Source: Paludibacterium yongneupense DSM 18731
GTDB lineage: Bacteria > Pseudomonadota > Gammaproteobacteria > Burkholderiales > Chromobacteriaceae
DNA length: 38,751 nucleotides
NCBI RefSeq assembly: GCF_000422925.1
Contig: NZ_AUGZ01000037.1
Span: 1-38,751 of the forward strand
Direction: 5' to 3'
The notes under the pieces are model-generated. The model worked only from the letters and a program-made list of their open reading frames with translations. It searched no databases and had not been told where the DNA came from. A program made the position numbers and the translations under genes. Positions 16,300 to 26,919 of the stretch are shown here, piece after piece. Each line of letters starts with the position of its first letter. The stretch's first letter is position 1.

Positions 16300-16360
16300 A
16301 TGGTGGGTCTGCGCACGACGACAGTCAGACAAAAACCCGCCCAATGGCGGGTTTTTGTTA
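16288..16360 (+). promoter_or_regulatory. Transcription attenuator of ileS
   Basis: Four arms are visible. Arm 1, ACCATTC (16288-16294), pairs perfectly with GAATGGT (16298-16304, arm 2). The extended arm 2, GGTGGGTCTG (16302-16311), can instead pair with CAGAC (16326-16330) and CCGCC (16337-16341), leaving the A run bulged. Arm 3, AAAAACCCGCC (16331-16341), pairs perfectly with arm 4, GGCGGGTTTTT (16346-16356), over 11 bp with a CAAT loop, forming a terminator with a T run. A ribosome stalled on the Ile codons covers arm 1, frees arm 2 and blocks the terminator. A ribosome reaching the stop codon covers arm 2 and allows termination. The ileS start lies 38 nt after the terminator. Confidence 0.85.
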
Positions 16361-16397
16361 TCCGCCCTGGGCCATGGCCTGCACCCGGGAGCGTCCC

Positions 16398-19274
16398 ATG
16401 CCAGCAAAGAAGTCGCACGTCCCAGTTAACAAATACGCTCTGAATCTGCCGGATACCCCGTTTCCGATGCGCGGCAATCTGCCCGCGCGCGAGCCCGCCA
16501 TGCTGCGGCAATGGCAGGAAAGACAGATCTATCAGCAATTGCGGGAACGGGCCCGGCTCGAGAACCGGCCGAAATTCGTACTGCATGACGGTCCCCCCTA
16601 CGCGAATGGAGAGATCCACCTCGGCCATGCCGTGAACAAGACCCTCAAGGACATCGTCGTCAAATCGAAATCGCTGGCCGGCTTCGATGCCCCGTATGTA
16701 CCCGGCTGGGACTGCCACGGCCTGCCGATCGAACACATGATCGAAAAAATCGCCAAGAACGACGCTCGCGCGGTGCAGGCCAATCCGGACATCCACGCGC
16801 GCATCGTCGCGTACCGGCAGGCGAACCGGCTCCCTCCCGACACGACGCGGCTGCCGGCCCCATTCGTGAGCGAACTGTGCCGTAGCTACGCCGGCAGGCA
16901 AGTCGACCTGCAGCGCGAAGGGTTCATCCGACTCGGCGTGCTCGGCGACTGGGAACACCCCTACCGCACCATGGATTTCAAGACCGAAGCCGATATCGTC
17001 CGCACGCTCGGCGCCGTTTTAGCCAACGGCTATCTGATCAAGGGTGAAAAACCGGTGCACTGGTGCATCGAGTGCGGGTCGGCGCTGGCCGAAGCCGAAG
17101 TGGAATACGAAGACGCGGTTTCGCCAGCCATCGACGTCGGCTTCCCCGTTGCCGATGGCGAAGCGCTAGCCACGGCCTTCGGCCTGGAAAAAGCAGTGAA
17201 CGACGCCTTTGCCGTGATCTGGACCACCACGCCATGGACACTGCCGGCCAACCGAGCGGTCGCAGTCAATCCCGACATGGTCTACCAATTGGTCGACACC
17301 CGGTTCGGCAAACTGCTCCTGGCCCGAGACCTGGCAGAAGCGGCGCTGGCCCGGTACGGCGAACGCGATGCGCCGGTATTGGCCGAGACGGCTGGCCGCC
17401 GTCTCGAGCATCTGCGCGTGCGACACCCGTTCTACCCGCGCGAAGTGCCCATCATCTGCGCCGGGCACGTCACAACCGATGCCGGCACGGGGCTGGTGCA
17501 CACCGCTCCGGCGCATGGTCAGGACGACTATGCGGCAGGAGTGCAATACGCGCTGCCGATCGACAACCCGGTCGCCGACGACGGACGCTTCAAACCCGAC
17601 TGCGCACTATTCGCCGGCCTGACGGTATGGCAGGCCACTCCCAAGGTCATTGCAACGCTGGCCGAAAACAGTCGACTGCTGCACAGCGAGACCTTGCGCC
17701 ACAGCTACCCCCACTGCTGGCGGCACAAAACGCCGATCATCTTCCGCGCCACCCCGCAGTGGTTCGTCCGCATGGGACACTCGACGACGGGGGCGGGCAG
17801 CCTGCGCGAACGCGCACTGGAGGCCTTGCGCGACACGGCGTTTTTCCCGGCCTGGGGCCGGGCAAGGCTGGAGTCGATGATACGCGACCGCCCGGACTGG
17901 TGCGTGTCCCGTCAGCGCGACTGGGGAGTGCCGATGCCGCTGTTCGTGCACAAGACCAGCGGCGAGCTTCATCCACGCACCGCCGCACTGCTGGAACAGA
18001 TCGCGCAGCGCATCGAACGACAGGGGATCGCGGCTTGGGCCGCGCTCGATCCGGCCGAGCTGCTGGGCGATGAAGCGAGCGACTACCGCAAGCTCGGCGA
18101 TACACTCGATGTGTGGTTCGATTCCGGCTCCACCCATTTCGCCGTGCTCAAACAACGTCCCGAACTGTGCTGGCCGGCCGATCTGTATCTGGAGGGCTCG
18201 GACCAGCATCGCGGCTGGTTTCAGTCCTCGCTGCTGACCGGCTGCGCCACCATGGGCCGGGCACCCTATAAGCAGTTGCTGACTCATGGTTTCACCGTCG
18301 ACGAACATGGCAACAAGATGTCCAAGTCGAGAGGCAATGGCATCGAGCCGCAGGAAATTTTCGCCACCCTCGGCGCCGACATGCTGCGACTATGGGTGGC
18401 GAGCGCCGACTACACCAGCGAAATGTCGCTGTCGCAGGAGATTCTCCAGCGCACCGCAGACGTATACCGCCGCATTCGCAACACGCTGCGCTTTCTGCTC
18501 GCCAACCTGTCCGACTTTCATGCCGGGCAGGTATTGCCCGTCGAGCAGTTGCTGACTCTGGATCGTTATGCGCTCGTCGAACTCGCCTCCATGCAGCAAC
18601 GCGTCGCCGCGCGCTACGAACGCTACGAATTCCACGCGGTGACACAGGAGCTGCATCGCTATTGCGTCGAGGAGCTGGGGGCATTCTATCTCGATACGAT
18701 CAAGGACAGGCTCTATACCACCCAGGCCGGGTCGGCCGCCCGACGCAAGGCGCAGAGCACGCTTTGGCATATCGCCCAAGCCTTGCTGCGGCTGCTCGCA
18801 CCGATTCTATCCTTCACCTCGCACGAGGCGTGGGAAGTGCTTAACGGCGACGAAGACAGCGTATTCCTGGCAACCTATCACCGGGTGCCGGTCGTCGCCG
18901 ATGCCACCGATCTCGCACGGCGCTTCGCGCTGATCCGGGAAACGCGTACCTTGGTTCAGAGGGAAATCGAACACTTGCGCGCCAATGGCGAACTGGGTGC
19001 CAACCTGCAGGCGAAAGTCGCCATCGAGGCCGATGGAGAATCGTTCGACGCTCTCGCCAGCCTCGACGGCGAGCTGCATTTCGCCATGGGAACGTCGCAG
19101 GCAAGCTTGCGGGTGGGGACGCCGGTCTTGAGGGTGAGCCGTTCGACCGGCACGAAGTGCGAACGCTGCTGGCACTATTCAGCGGCAGTCGGCCGCCATG
19201 CCGAGCATCCGGGGCTTTGTCCGCGCTGTATCGAGAATGTGTATGGCCCGGGCGAGCAACGGATGCATGTCTGA
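16398..19274 (+). CDS. ileS: Isoleucyl-tRNA synthetase
   Basis: A 958-residue class I synthetase of bacterial type that charges tRNA-Ile in the cytoplasm. Visible features are the HIGH motif as HLGH (near residue 73, in [20 protein letters not shown]), the editing domain ([11 protein letters not shown], then [16 protein letters not shown]), the KMSKS loop (about 639-643) and a C-terminal zinc site (CERC near 920, CPRC near 941). The start at 16398 has GGGAG 7 nt upstream and gives the usual N-terminus; the frame extends upstream but through the leader. Unlike the common ileS-lspA arrangement, no lspA follows; katG is convergent. A second ileS elsewhere in the genome is possible. Expression should be set by the leader attenuator. 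Confidence 0.95.
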   Translation: MPAKKSHVPVNKYALNLPDTPFPMRGNLPAREPAMLRQWQERQIYQQLRERARLENRPKFVLHDGPPYANGEIHLGHAVNKTLKDIVVKSKSLAGFDAPYVPGWDCHGLPIEHMIEKIAKNDARAVQANPDIHARIVAYRQANRLPPDTTRLPAPFVSELCRSYAGRQVDLQREGFIRLGVLGDWEHPYRTMDFKTEADIVRTLGAVLANGYLIKGEKPVHWCIECGSALAEAEVEYEDAVSPAIDVGFPVADGEALATAFGLEKAVNDAFAVIWTTTPWTLPANRAVAVNPDMVYQLVDTRFGKLLLARDLAEAALARYGERDAPVLAETAGRRLEHLRVRHPFYPREVPIICAGHVTTDAGTGLVHTAPAHGQDDYAAGVQYALPIDNPVADDGRFKPDCALFAGLTVWQATPKVIATLAENSRLLHSETLRHSYPHCWRHKTPIIFRATPQWFVRMGHSTTGAGSLRERALEALRDTAFFPAWGRARLESMIRDRPDWCVSRQRDWGVPMPLFVHKTSGELHPRTAALLEQIAQRIERQGIAAWAALDPAELLGDEASDYRKLGDTLDVWFDSGSTHFAVLKQRPELCWPADLYLEGSDQHRGWFQSSLLTGCATMGRAPYKQLLTHGFTVDEHGNKMSKSRGNGIEPQEIFATLGADMLRLWVASADYTSEMSLSQEILQRTADVYRRIRNTLRFLLANLSDFHAGQVLPVEQLLTLDRYALVELASMQQRVAARYERYEFHAVTQELHRYCVEELGAFYLDTIKDRLYTTQAGSAARRKAQSTLWHIAQALLRLLAPILSFTSHEAWEVLNGDEDSVFLATYHRVPVVADATDLARRFALIRETRTLVQREIEHLRANGELGANLQAKVAIEADGESFDALASLDGELHFAMGTSQASLRVGTPVLRVSRSTGTKCERCWHYSAAVGRHAEHPGLCPRCIENVYGPGEQRMHV

Positions 19275-19291
19275 CCCGTCCCCGGCACAGA

Positions 19292-19328
19292 GCGATGGCC
19301 GCTCCCTCACACGGGATGCGGCCATCGC
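19292..19328. terminator. Hairpin between convergent ileS and katG
   Basis: GCGATGGCCGC (19292-19302) pairs perfectly with GCGGCCATCGC (19318-19328), and TCCC/GGGA extend the stem inside. The structure lies between two convergent stop codons and can fold on either transcript. There is no T tract, so it may act as a bidirectional stabiliser or a Rho-assisted terminator. Confidence 0.5.
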
Positions 19329-19361
19329 CAGGTACGCCCCTACACGGGGGGCCAGCCGTCG

Positions 19362-21775
<2,414 letters not shown>

Positions 21776-21925
21776 GGCAGTCATGTCAGCCCTCCTTTTC
21801 AACGCCATGCCCCCATTCAGCCACCTTGCACTTCAGCCTCCCGGCCGAGACGCGGCCACGAGCACGCATCGCCGCGAGCCGCCCTGCCCGGTTTCCAGAG
21901 GGTGCACCCTCACCTTGGAGTCCGC

Positions 21926-22522
21926 ATGGAAACACTGAATAGATCGCTCTTCCTGCTGCTCAACGCGCCCTCCAACCCGAACGGCATCGTGCTGCAGCTG
22001 GCCAGGCTATTCGCAGAGGATCTGATTTTTCTGATTCCGCTCGCCATCGTGGCGGGATGGCTCTGGGGACGGAGGCAAACACGCACGCAATTGCTGGCAG
22101 CAACGACCTCGGTGCTGCTCGGGCTGGCGATCAATGCTCTCGTCGGTCTGTTCTGGCAGCATCCGCGCCCCTTCATGGCCGGGATCGGTCATACCCTGAT
22201 GCCGCATCGTGCCGATTCCTCGTTTCCGAGCGATCACACGACGGTGATGCTGGCTTTCGCCTTCACCCTGCTGTTGCATCGCCACTCGCGCCCGGTCGGC
22301 CTGAGCTTTGCCTTGGCGGCTTTTGCCACAGCCTGGGCTCGCGTCTATCTCGGCGTGCACTTCCCGCTCGATATCGTCGGATCGGTTTGCGTGGCGGGGT
22401 TCAGCGCCGCCATCGTCACACGGTATGCTGCCCGCTTCGTGTCCGCGAGCCAGAGTCTGGCGACCCGTGTCTATCGCACGCTACTCGCGCCGCTGATCCG
22501 GCGCGGCCTGATCCAGCCTTGA
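21926..22522 (+). CDS. PAP2-family membrane phosphatase (undecaprenyl-diphosphatase-like)
   Basis: A 198-residue integral membrane protein. The start METLNRSLFLLLNAPSN follows TTGGAG, and an upstream in-frame extension lacks membrane-protein character. PAP2 motifs are visible: WQHPRPF (near residue 78-84, motif 1 without the usual Lys), SSFPSDHTT (motif 2, near 98-106) and ARVYLGVHFPLDIVG (motif 3, with catalytic His and Asp). The AD-SSFPSDHT context resembles BcrC-type undecaprenyl pyrophosphate phosphatases, which recycle the lipid carrier of wall synthesis at the outer face of the inner membrane. A lipid A or phosphatidylglycerophosphate substrate is also possible. The direct-repeat box upstream hints at envelope-stress control. 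Confidence 0.85.
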   Translation: METLNRSLFLLLNAPSNPNGIVLQLARLFAEDLIFLIPLAIVAGWLWGRRQTRTQLLAATTSVLLGLAINALVGLFWQHPRPFMAGIGHTLMPHRADSSFPSDHTTVMLAFAFTLLLHRHSRPVGLSFALAAFATAWARVYLGVHFPLDIVGSVCVAGFSAAIVTRYAARFVSASQSLATRVYRTLLAPLIRRGLIQP

Positions 22523-22645
22523 GCGTCAGCCACGGGTCGGAATGGCAGACGGCCCGGCCCGGACGTCCTCCTCATGACGACTGATTGCCCCTCGTCGCGG
22601 TTTTGTCTACGATGGGTTCGATCTACATAACGGACCTGCCCGATC

Positions 22646-23347
22646 ATGCAAGATGGCTTCAAGGGCTTTTCGCCGCAAAGCCTCGCATTCCTGTCCCGAG
22701 TGCGCGAGGAAAACAGCAAGGAATGGTTCGACGCGCATCGCGCTGACTATAAAATGGCGCTGCTCGCCCCCTTTCGGGAGCTGGTAGAGGCACTGGGGCC
22801 TTCCATGCTGCTGATCGACGATATGTTCGAAATCCGGCCTGCGGTCGGTAAAACGCTGTCTCGCATTCACCGGGACACGCGATTTTCGAACGACAAATCA
22901 CGCTACCGCAGCACGATGTGGTTGGCGTTCAAGCGCTACAAGAAAGACTGGACCGACGCACCGGCCTATTTTTTCGAACTCCACCCGGATGGCTGGCGCT
23001 TCGGCCTCGGCTATTACAGCGCGACCCGCGACACGATGGACCTGTTCAGGCAAGCGATACGCGACGATCCCGAACATTTTCTGGCGGTCGCCGATTGCCT
23101 GGGTTCGACTTTCGAACTGGAGGGGACACGCTACAAGCGCCCTCTGATCAAGGATCAAGAACCGCGGCTCGCTCAGTGGTACAACTGCAAATCATTCGCG
23201 GCCATCGCCAATCGGACCGATATGGGCACGGCGTTCGGCGAGGAACTCGCATCGACCCTGATGCAGGGCTTCAATCAGCTCGCCCCTCTGTATCGTTACC
23301 TGATGACAGTAGAGGCGATGAAACGGGAAGCGAAGCACGCACCGTGA
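22646..23347 (+). CDS. DUF2461-family protein
   Basis: A 233-residue soluble protein with the DUF2461 pattern: FKGFSPQSLAFLSRVREENSKEWFDAHRADY at the N-terminus (here shortened: FSPQSLAFLSRV, then NSKEWFDAHR), RIHRDTRFSNDKSRYRS in the middle, and YFFELHPDGWRFGLGYY. The family is widespread and of unknown function. Conserved Arg, Asp and Lys residues suggest phosphate or nucleic acid contact, but that is speculation. The start has no strong ribosome site. It lies 123 nt after the PAP2 gene in the same direction and may have its own promoter. Confidence 0.82.
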   Translation: MQDGFKGFSPQSLAFLSRVREENSKEWFDAHRADYKMALLAPFRELVEALGPSMLLIDDMFEIRPAVGKTLSRIHRDTRFSNDKSRYRSTMWLAFKRYKKDWTDAPAYFFELHPDGWRFGLGYYSATRDTMDLFRQAIRDDPEHFLAVADCLGSTFELEGTRYKRPLIKDQEPRLAQWYNCKSFAAIANRTDMGTAFGEELASTLMQGFNQLAPLYRYLMTVEAMKREAKHAP

Positions 23348-23398
23348 ACGACGGCGCGCTCGCGCTAGAACCTGGCGCGCATACGGAATCACGCCGTT

Positions 23399-24148
23399 TC
23401 AGTCACGCAAGGCTGCGGGCAGCGAATCGAGCGCATCGGTAAACAGCCCGTCCACCCCCCAGCCCAGCAAGGCGCGCGCACGCGCGGCCTCGTTCACGGT
23501 GTAAGCGAGAACCCGGTAGCCGGCGCTGCGCACCTTTTCGACCCGTTCCGGGGTGAGCAGTTGCTCGTCGCAGTGCAACGATACGGCGTCGATCGCGGCC
23601 AGCTTGTCTTGCCAGTCGTCCTCCCACGATTCCAGCAGCCACCCCAGCGGTAGCCGGGGGGAAATCGCATGCGCCGCCTGCAGCGCCGGGTAGGAAAAAG
23701 ACGACACCAGCGGCAGCACCGGCGCGGCGCGCCACAAGCGGGCCAACTCGCTCGCCACGCACTCGCCGGTTTCGACCTCCCGCCCCGGACATGGCTTGAT
23801 CTCGGCATTCACCAACAGATCGTGACTCAGACAACAGGCCGCGACGGCCTCCAGCGTCGGCAACGCCGTGCCGGCAAAAGCCGGGCCGAACCAGCTTCCG
23901 GCATCCAGCCGGGCAAGTTGCTCCCATGTCTGCCCGGCGGCTGCGCCATGACCATTGGTCGTCCGCTCCAGCGTATCGTCGTGCAACACGATACACACCC
24001 GGTCACGACTCAGTTTGACGTCGAACTCGACGGCGGCAAAGCGATGCTCGACCGCCTTGAGCATGCCTGCGAGTGTATTCTCGGGAGCCAGCGCTCCCCC
24101 GCCGCGGTGGGCGAACAAAGTTGGCCAGGGCCAGGGGGAAAGCATCAT
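23399..24148 (-). CDS. ugpQ: Glycerophosphodiester phosphodiesterase
   Basis: A 249-residue cytoplasmic GDPD enzyme. The motifs are AHRGGGALAPENT (catalytic His and Arg), EFDVKLSRDRVCIVLHDDTLERTTNG (metal-binding Glu/Asp and second catalytic His) and NAEIKP (Glu/Lys). It hydrolyses glycerophosphodiesters to glycerol-3-phosphate and an alcohol. GGAG lies 8 nt upstream of the chosen ATG at 24148; an ATG two codons earlier is too close. No signal peptide is present, which fits the UgpQ rather than the periplasmic GlpQ form. No ugp transporter genes are nearby. It is convergent with the DUF2461 gene. Confidence 0.9.
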   Translation of the reverse strand: MMLSPWPWPTLFAHRGGGALAPENTLAGMLKAVEHRFAAVEFDVKLSRDRVCIVLHDDTLERTTNGHGAAAGQTWEQLARLDAGSWFGPAFAGTALPTLEAVAACCLSHDLLVNAEIKPCPGREVETGECVASELARLWRAAPVLPLVSSFSYPALQAAHAISPRLPLGWLLESWEDDWQDKLAAIDAVSLHCDEQLLTPERVEKVRSAGYRVLAYTVNEAARARALLGWGVDGLFTDALDSLPAALRD

Positions 24149-24593
24149 TGCCATATCTCCGGGTGAATGCCGCAGGCGCCGACTCTGCCTGCCGCGGATG
24201 AATGCCAACTATCGCAGGCCGTGCCTGCGGTGTAAATCCCGCCGCAGGCCGCTCCGGCTGCGCCGCATGAGGTCCGTCACAGCAGAAAATCCGGCCACGG
24301 AGCCCCCTCGGGGGCGGTTGCCTGTGGCCGGAAGATGGGCTACATTACCCCCGCAGCATCACTCACTCGGTCAGCGGAATCACAGCACGCCGCGGGCCCG
24401 CGCTGACGGCGACGAAAACCTCCCATCGCCGTTGCAGCGGCGGTGAAACGACGTCTCGCAACGCCACATCGCATTTTTACTACCGAACTCGAACGCCGGG
24501 GCCATTTGAGCACCAGCCGTGATCTCCCCTCGGGCGCGCGACATCGGCTTGCCGCCACCGAGTCGGGCGCAGCAATCACTTAGGAAACATGAC
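24149..24593. other. Divergent spacer between ugpQ and GT9 genes, with nested hairpin
   Basis: This 445-bp spacer has no convincing gene. At 24291-24331 a nested structure is visible: CCGGCCAC pairs with GTGGCCGG, enclosing GCCCCC/GGGGGC. It may shape the 5' leader of the glycosyltransferase mRNA, or be an old terminator. No T tract follows. No clear promoter boxes were identified. Confidence 0.4.
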
Positions 24594-25667
24594 ATGAAGG
24601 GGCTACGCATTTTAGTCGTGCGCCGCGATAATATCGGCGATTTGCTCTGCACGACGCCGCTGATCGATACCCTGCGTGCACACTATCCGCACGCCCAGAT
24701 CGACGCGCTGGTCAACAGTTACAATGCCCCGATTCTGGCCGGAAATCCTGCGCTGAACACGATCCATATCTACACCAAGGGCAAGCATCGCGCAGAAGGG
24801 CGCTCCCGGTTCGGCGTATTTTTCGACACCGCACGCCTGATCTGGAAAATGCGTCAACAACGCTATGATCTGATCATACTGCCGGGTCAGGCCATAAAAA
24901 ACGCAAGAAAATACGCAAAATGGATAATGAGTTCACACAGCAAGGTGATCGGCTTTATCGACCCCAAGCAAGCGCGGCAAGATCCTATCAATGTCGGCGT
25001 GGACCCTGCCCCTTATCGTGCACGGCATGAGGCCGAAAAATGCCAGGCGCTGCTGACCACACTGAACATCACGGATAGCCCGGGCCCGATGCGCGTATTT
25101 CCCGATCCCGCAATCTCCGCCCAGGCGCGGCTGTGCCTGAGCCAGGCGGGAATCGCCGCCAACGGACGACTGATCGGTCTGCATATCAGTGCGCGCAGGC
25201 CCAAGCAGCGCTGGCCGGCGGAAAATTTCATCGCACTCGCGCACGCCTTGCACGCACTCGACCCGGCCAGTGGCTTCGTCCTGTTCTGGTCGCCGGGAGC
25301 GGGCGACAATCCACAGCATCCGGGAGACGATGAAAAAGCCGAGACGATCATGCAGGGATGCCGCGATCTTCCCCTGGTCCCCTTGCCCACGCACCGGCTT
25401 GAAGAACTGATCGGCGGCTTGAGCCTGGTCGACAGCCTGATCTGCAGCGATGGAGGCGCCATGCATCTGGCGGCGGCGCTCGGCAAACCCGTCGTCAGCC
25501 TGTTCGGTGACTCGGTTGCCGCACATTGGCATCCCTGGGCTGTGCCGCATGTGGTGATGCAAGCCGATAGCCGCGATGTGCGCGACATCAGCCCGGAACA
25601 ACTCAGCCAGGCGCATCACGCATTGATGAGCCAGGCGGACGTGGCGGCAGCCACCTCAGTCGGCTAG
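24594..25667 (+). CDS. Glycosyltransferase family 9 (heptosyltransferase-like)
   Basis: A 357-residue protein starting MKGLRILVVRRDNIGDLLCTTP, the N-terminal signature of GT9 (Asp and Gly-Asp next to the acceptor site). The C-terminal half carries the donor-binding region LICSDGGAMHLAAALGKPVVSLFGDS and GLHISARRPKQRWP. The start is preceded by TAGGA. GT9 enzymes such as WaaC, WaaF and WaaQ transfer heptose from ADP-heptose to the lipopolysaccharide core at the inner face of the inner membrane. No other core-sugar genes lie beside it, so the exact acceptor cannot be named. A hairpin terminator follows. Confidence 0.88.
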   Translation: MKGLRILVVRRDNIGDLLCTTPLIDTLRAHYPHAQIDALVNSYNAPILAGNPALNTIHIYTKGKHRAEGRSRFGVFFDTARLIWKMRQQRYDLIILPGQAIKNARKYAKWIMSSHSKVIGFIDPKQARQDPINVGVDPAPYRARHEAEKCQALLTTLNITDSPGPMRVFPDPAISAQARLCLSQAGIAANGRLIGLHISARRPKQRWPAENFIALAHALHALDPASGFVLFWSPGAGDNPQHPGDDEKAETIMQGCRDLPLVPLPTHRLEELIGGLSLVDSLICSDGGAMHLAAALGKPVVSLFGDSVAAHWHPWAVPHVVMQADSRDVRDISPEQLSQAHHALMSQADVAAATSVG

Positions 25668-25680
25668 AACCGACGTCACG

Positions 25681-25717
25681 CGAACGTCGCCCCCGTGCCT
25701 CATGCGGGGGCCGTTCG
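25681..25717 (+). terminator. Hairpin after the GT9 gene
   Basis: An outer stem CGAACG/CGTTCG encloses an inner stem GCCCCCG/CGGGGGC with a 9-nt loop. It begins 14 nt after the stop codon. The downstream sequence CCTGAATGCC has no T run, so it is likely a weak or Rho-assisted terminator or an mRNA end stabiliser. Confidence 0.5.
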
Positions 25718-25842
25718 TCCTGAATGCCTTTCCCCCTGCGACATGCGCCGCGTTGCCTCTCGTCGCGCTCCCATGCCGGCACCAAAACCCATTTTCGTGG
25801 TCATAACAAAAATACAGTACCTGTTAAGGGTAATGTAGCATC

Positions 25843-25968
25843 ATGAAATTCGGAGCCAAGGTCGGCACGACTCTCCCTGGCCTATATCAAACCGGCCCGC
25901 GTAGCGCGGCGCAGCATGGCGGTGATTCTGCAACCGTTTGCGCGTGGCTTGCGCATGGAGCACGCTAG
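25843..25968 (+). CDS. Possible small upstream ORF (41 aa)
   Basis: The frame MKFGAKVGTTLPGLYQTG ... AHGAR ends in a TAG that directly abuts the ATG of the next gene, so a ribosome could reinitiate there. The ribosome site is poor (TAAGGG 13 nt upstream). It resembles no family known to me and could be fortuitous or a leader ORF. Confidence 0.2.
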   Translation: MKFGAKVGTTLPGLYQTGPRSAAQHGGDSATVCAWLAHGAR

Positions 25969-26901
25969 ATGCGTAATTTGATTTTTACCTGTTCCCTGTT
26001 GCTTTCTCCGATGCTGCTGACTCCGATGTCGGCACCGGCAATGGCAGATGTCAGCATCGATATCGGCATCGACATTCCGACCTACCCGCAACTCGTCAGG
26101 GTTCCGCAGTCCCCCGTCTATTACTACCCTGACGCGGATTCCAACTATTTCTTCTACGATGGCATGTACTGGGTCTACCAGAACGACCGCTGGTATGCGA
26201 GCAGCTGGTACAACGGCCCATGGCAATTCATCGGCCCTGCGGCCGTTCCTGTCTATCTGCTGCGCGTCCCGGTCCGCTATTACGTACAGGCCCCTCCCTA
26301 TTTCATGCGCTGGCGCCCGGATGCACCTCCACGCTGGGGCGAGCACTGGGGGCCGGACTGGCAGCGACGCCATCCGGGTTGGGATCACTGGGACCGGCGC
26401 GCGGCGCCCCCTCCCGCGCCTTTGCCCGTGTACCAGCGCAGCTTTTCGGGCGACCGCTACCCGCACTCGCCCGAGCAGCAACGCGCGCTACAGGCGCAGC
26501 ACTATCGCTACCAGCCGCACGAACCGGCAGGGCGTCCGCAAGGCCAGGTTCCGGGCGGAATGCCGGCGATGCATGGCGAGCACAAGCCCTCATACCGCCA
26601 GCCAGGGGCACAACAGCCCGGACAGCCGCCGCAGCAGCACGCCGCTCCGGGTCAGGCCAGACCCCAGTACCAGCAACAGCCAGGGCAGCCGCCGCAGCAG
26701 CACGCCGCACCGGGCCAGGCCAGACCCCAGCACCAGCAGCAGCCAGGGCAGCCGCAGCAGCAGCACGCCGCTCCGGGTCAGGCCAGACCCCAGCACCAGC
26801 AGCAGCCAGGGCAGCAGCAGGAACAGCTGAAACGCTCGCCGCAGCAGAAACATGACAAGGAACAGCATGACGGAGACAAGCGCTGGCCCGAGAATCCGTG
26901 A
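25969..26901 (+). CDS. Secreted protein with Gln/Pro-rich tandem repeats (310 aa)
   Basis: Residues 1-26 form a signal peptide (MRNLIFTCSLLLSPMLL, cleavage near APAMAD). A first domain (about 27-110) is rich in Tyr and Trp (YYYPDADSNYFFYDGMYWVY, then RWYASSWYNGPWQFIGP, then VPVRYYV), a pattern I know from uncharacterised proteobacterial envelope proteins. A Trp/Arg/Pro linker follows, then from about residue 216 a low-complexity region with three full 21-residue repeats of the type QPGQPPQQHAAPGQARPQYQQ-like, and a charged tail. GGAG lies 9 nt upstream of the ATG. It is probably periplasmic or envelope-bound. Function unknown. Confidence 0.75.
   Translation: MRNLIFTCSLLLSPMLLTPMSAPAMADVSIDIGIDIPTYPQLVRVPQSPVYYYPDADSNYFFYDGMYWVYQNDRWYASSWYNGPWQFIGPAAVPVYLLRVPVRYYVQAPPYFMRWRPDAPPRWGEHWGPDWQRRHPGWDHWDRRAAPPPAPLPVYQRSFSGDRYPHSPEQQRALQAQHYRYQPHEPAGRPQGQVPGGMPAMHGEHKPSYRQPGAQQPGQPPQQHAAPGQARPQYQQQPGQPPQQHAAPGQARPQHQQQPGQPQQQHAAPGQARPQHQQQPGQQQEQLKRSPQQKHDKEQHDGDKRWPENP
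26614..26820 (+). repeat. 63-bp coding tandem repeat
   Basis: Units start at 26614, 26677 and 26740, with a partial fourth at 26803. They are nearly identical at the DNA level, differing by a few bases (for example TAC against CAC, CCG against CAG), and keep the reading frame. The high identity implies recent duplication, so copy number may vary between strains. Confidence 0.9.
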
Positions 26902-26919
26902 GCGACGGGGCCGGAGTGC

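Noticed and set aside
16249-16397. T-box riboswitch upstream of ileS
   Set aside because: There is no T-box core sequence or specifier stem, and the region is too short. The Ile-codon leader peptide and alternative hairpins explain it fully.
26614-26820. CRISPR or intergenic satellite repeat
   Set aside because: The 63-bp units are head to tail without spacers and lie in frame within a secreted protein gene.
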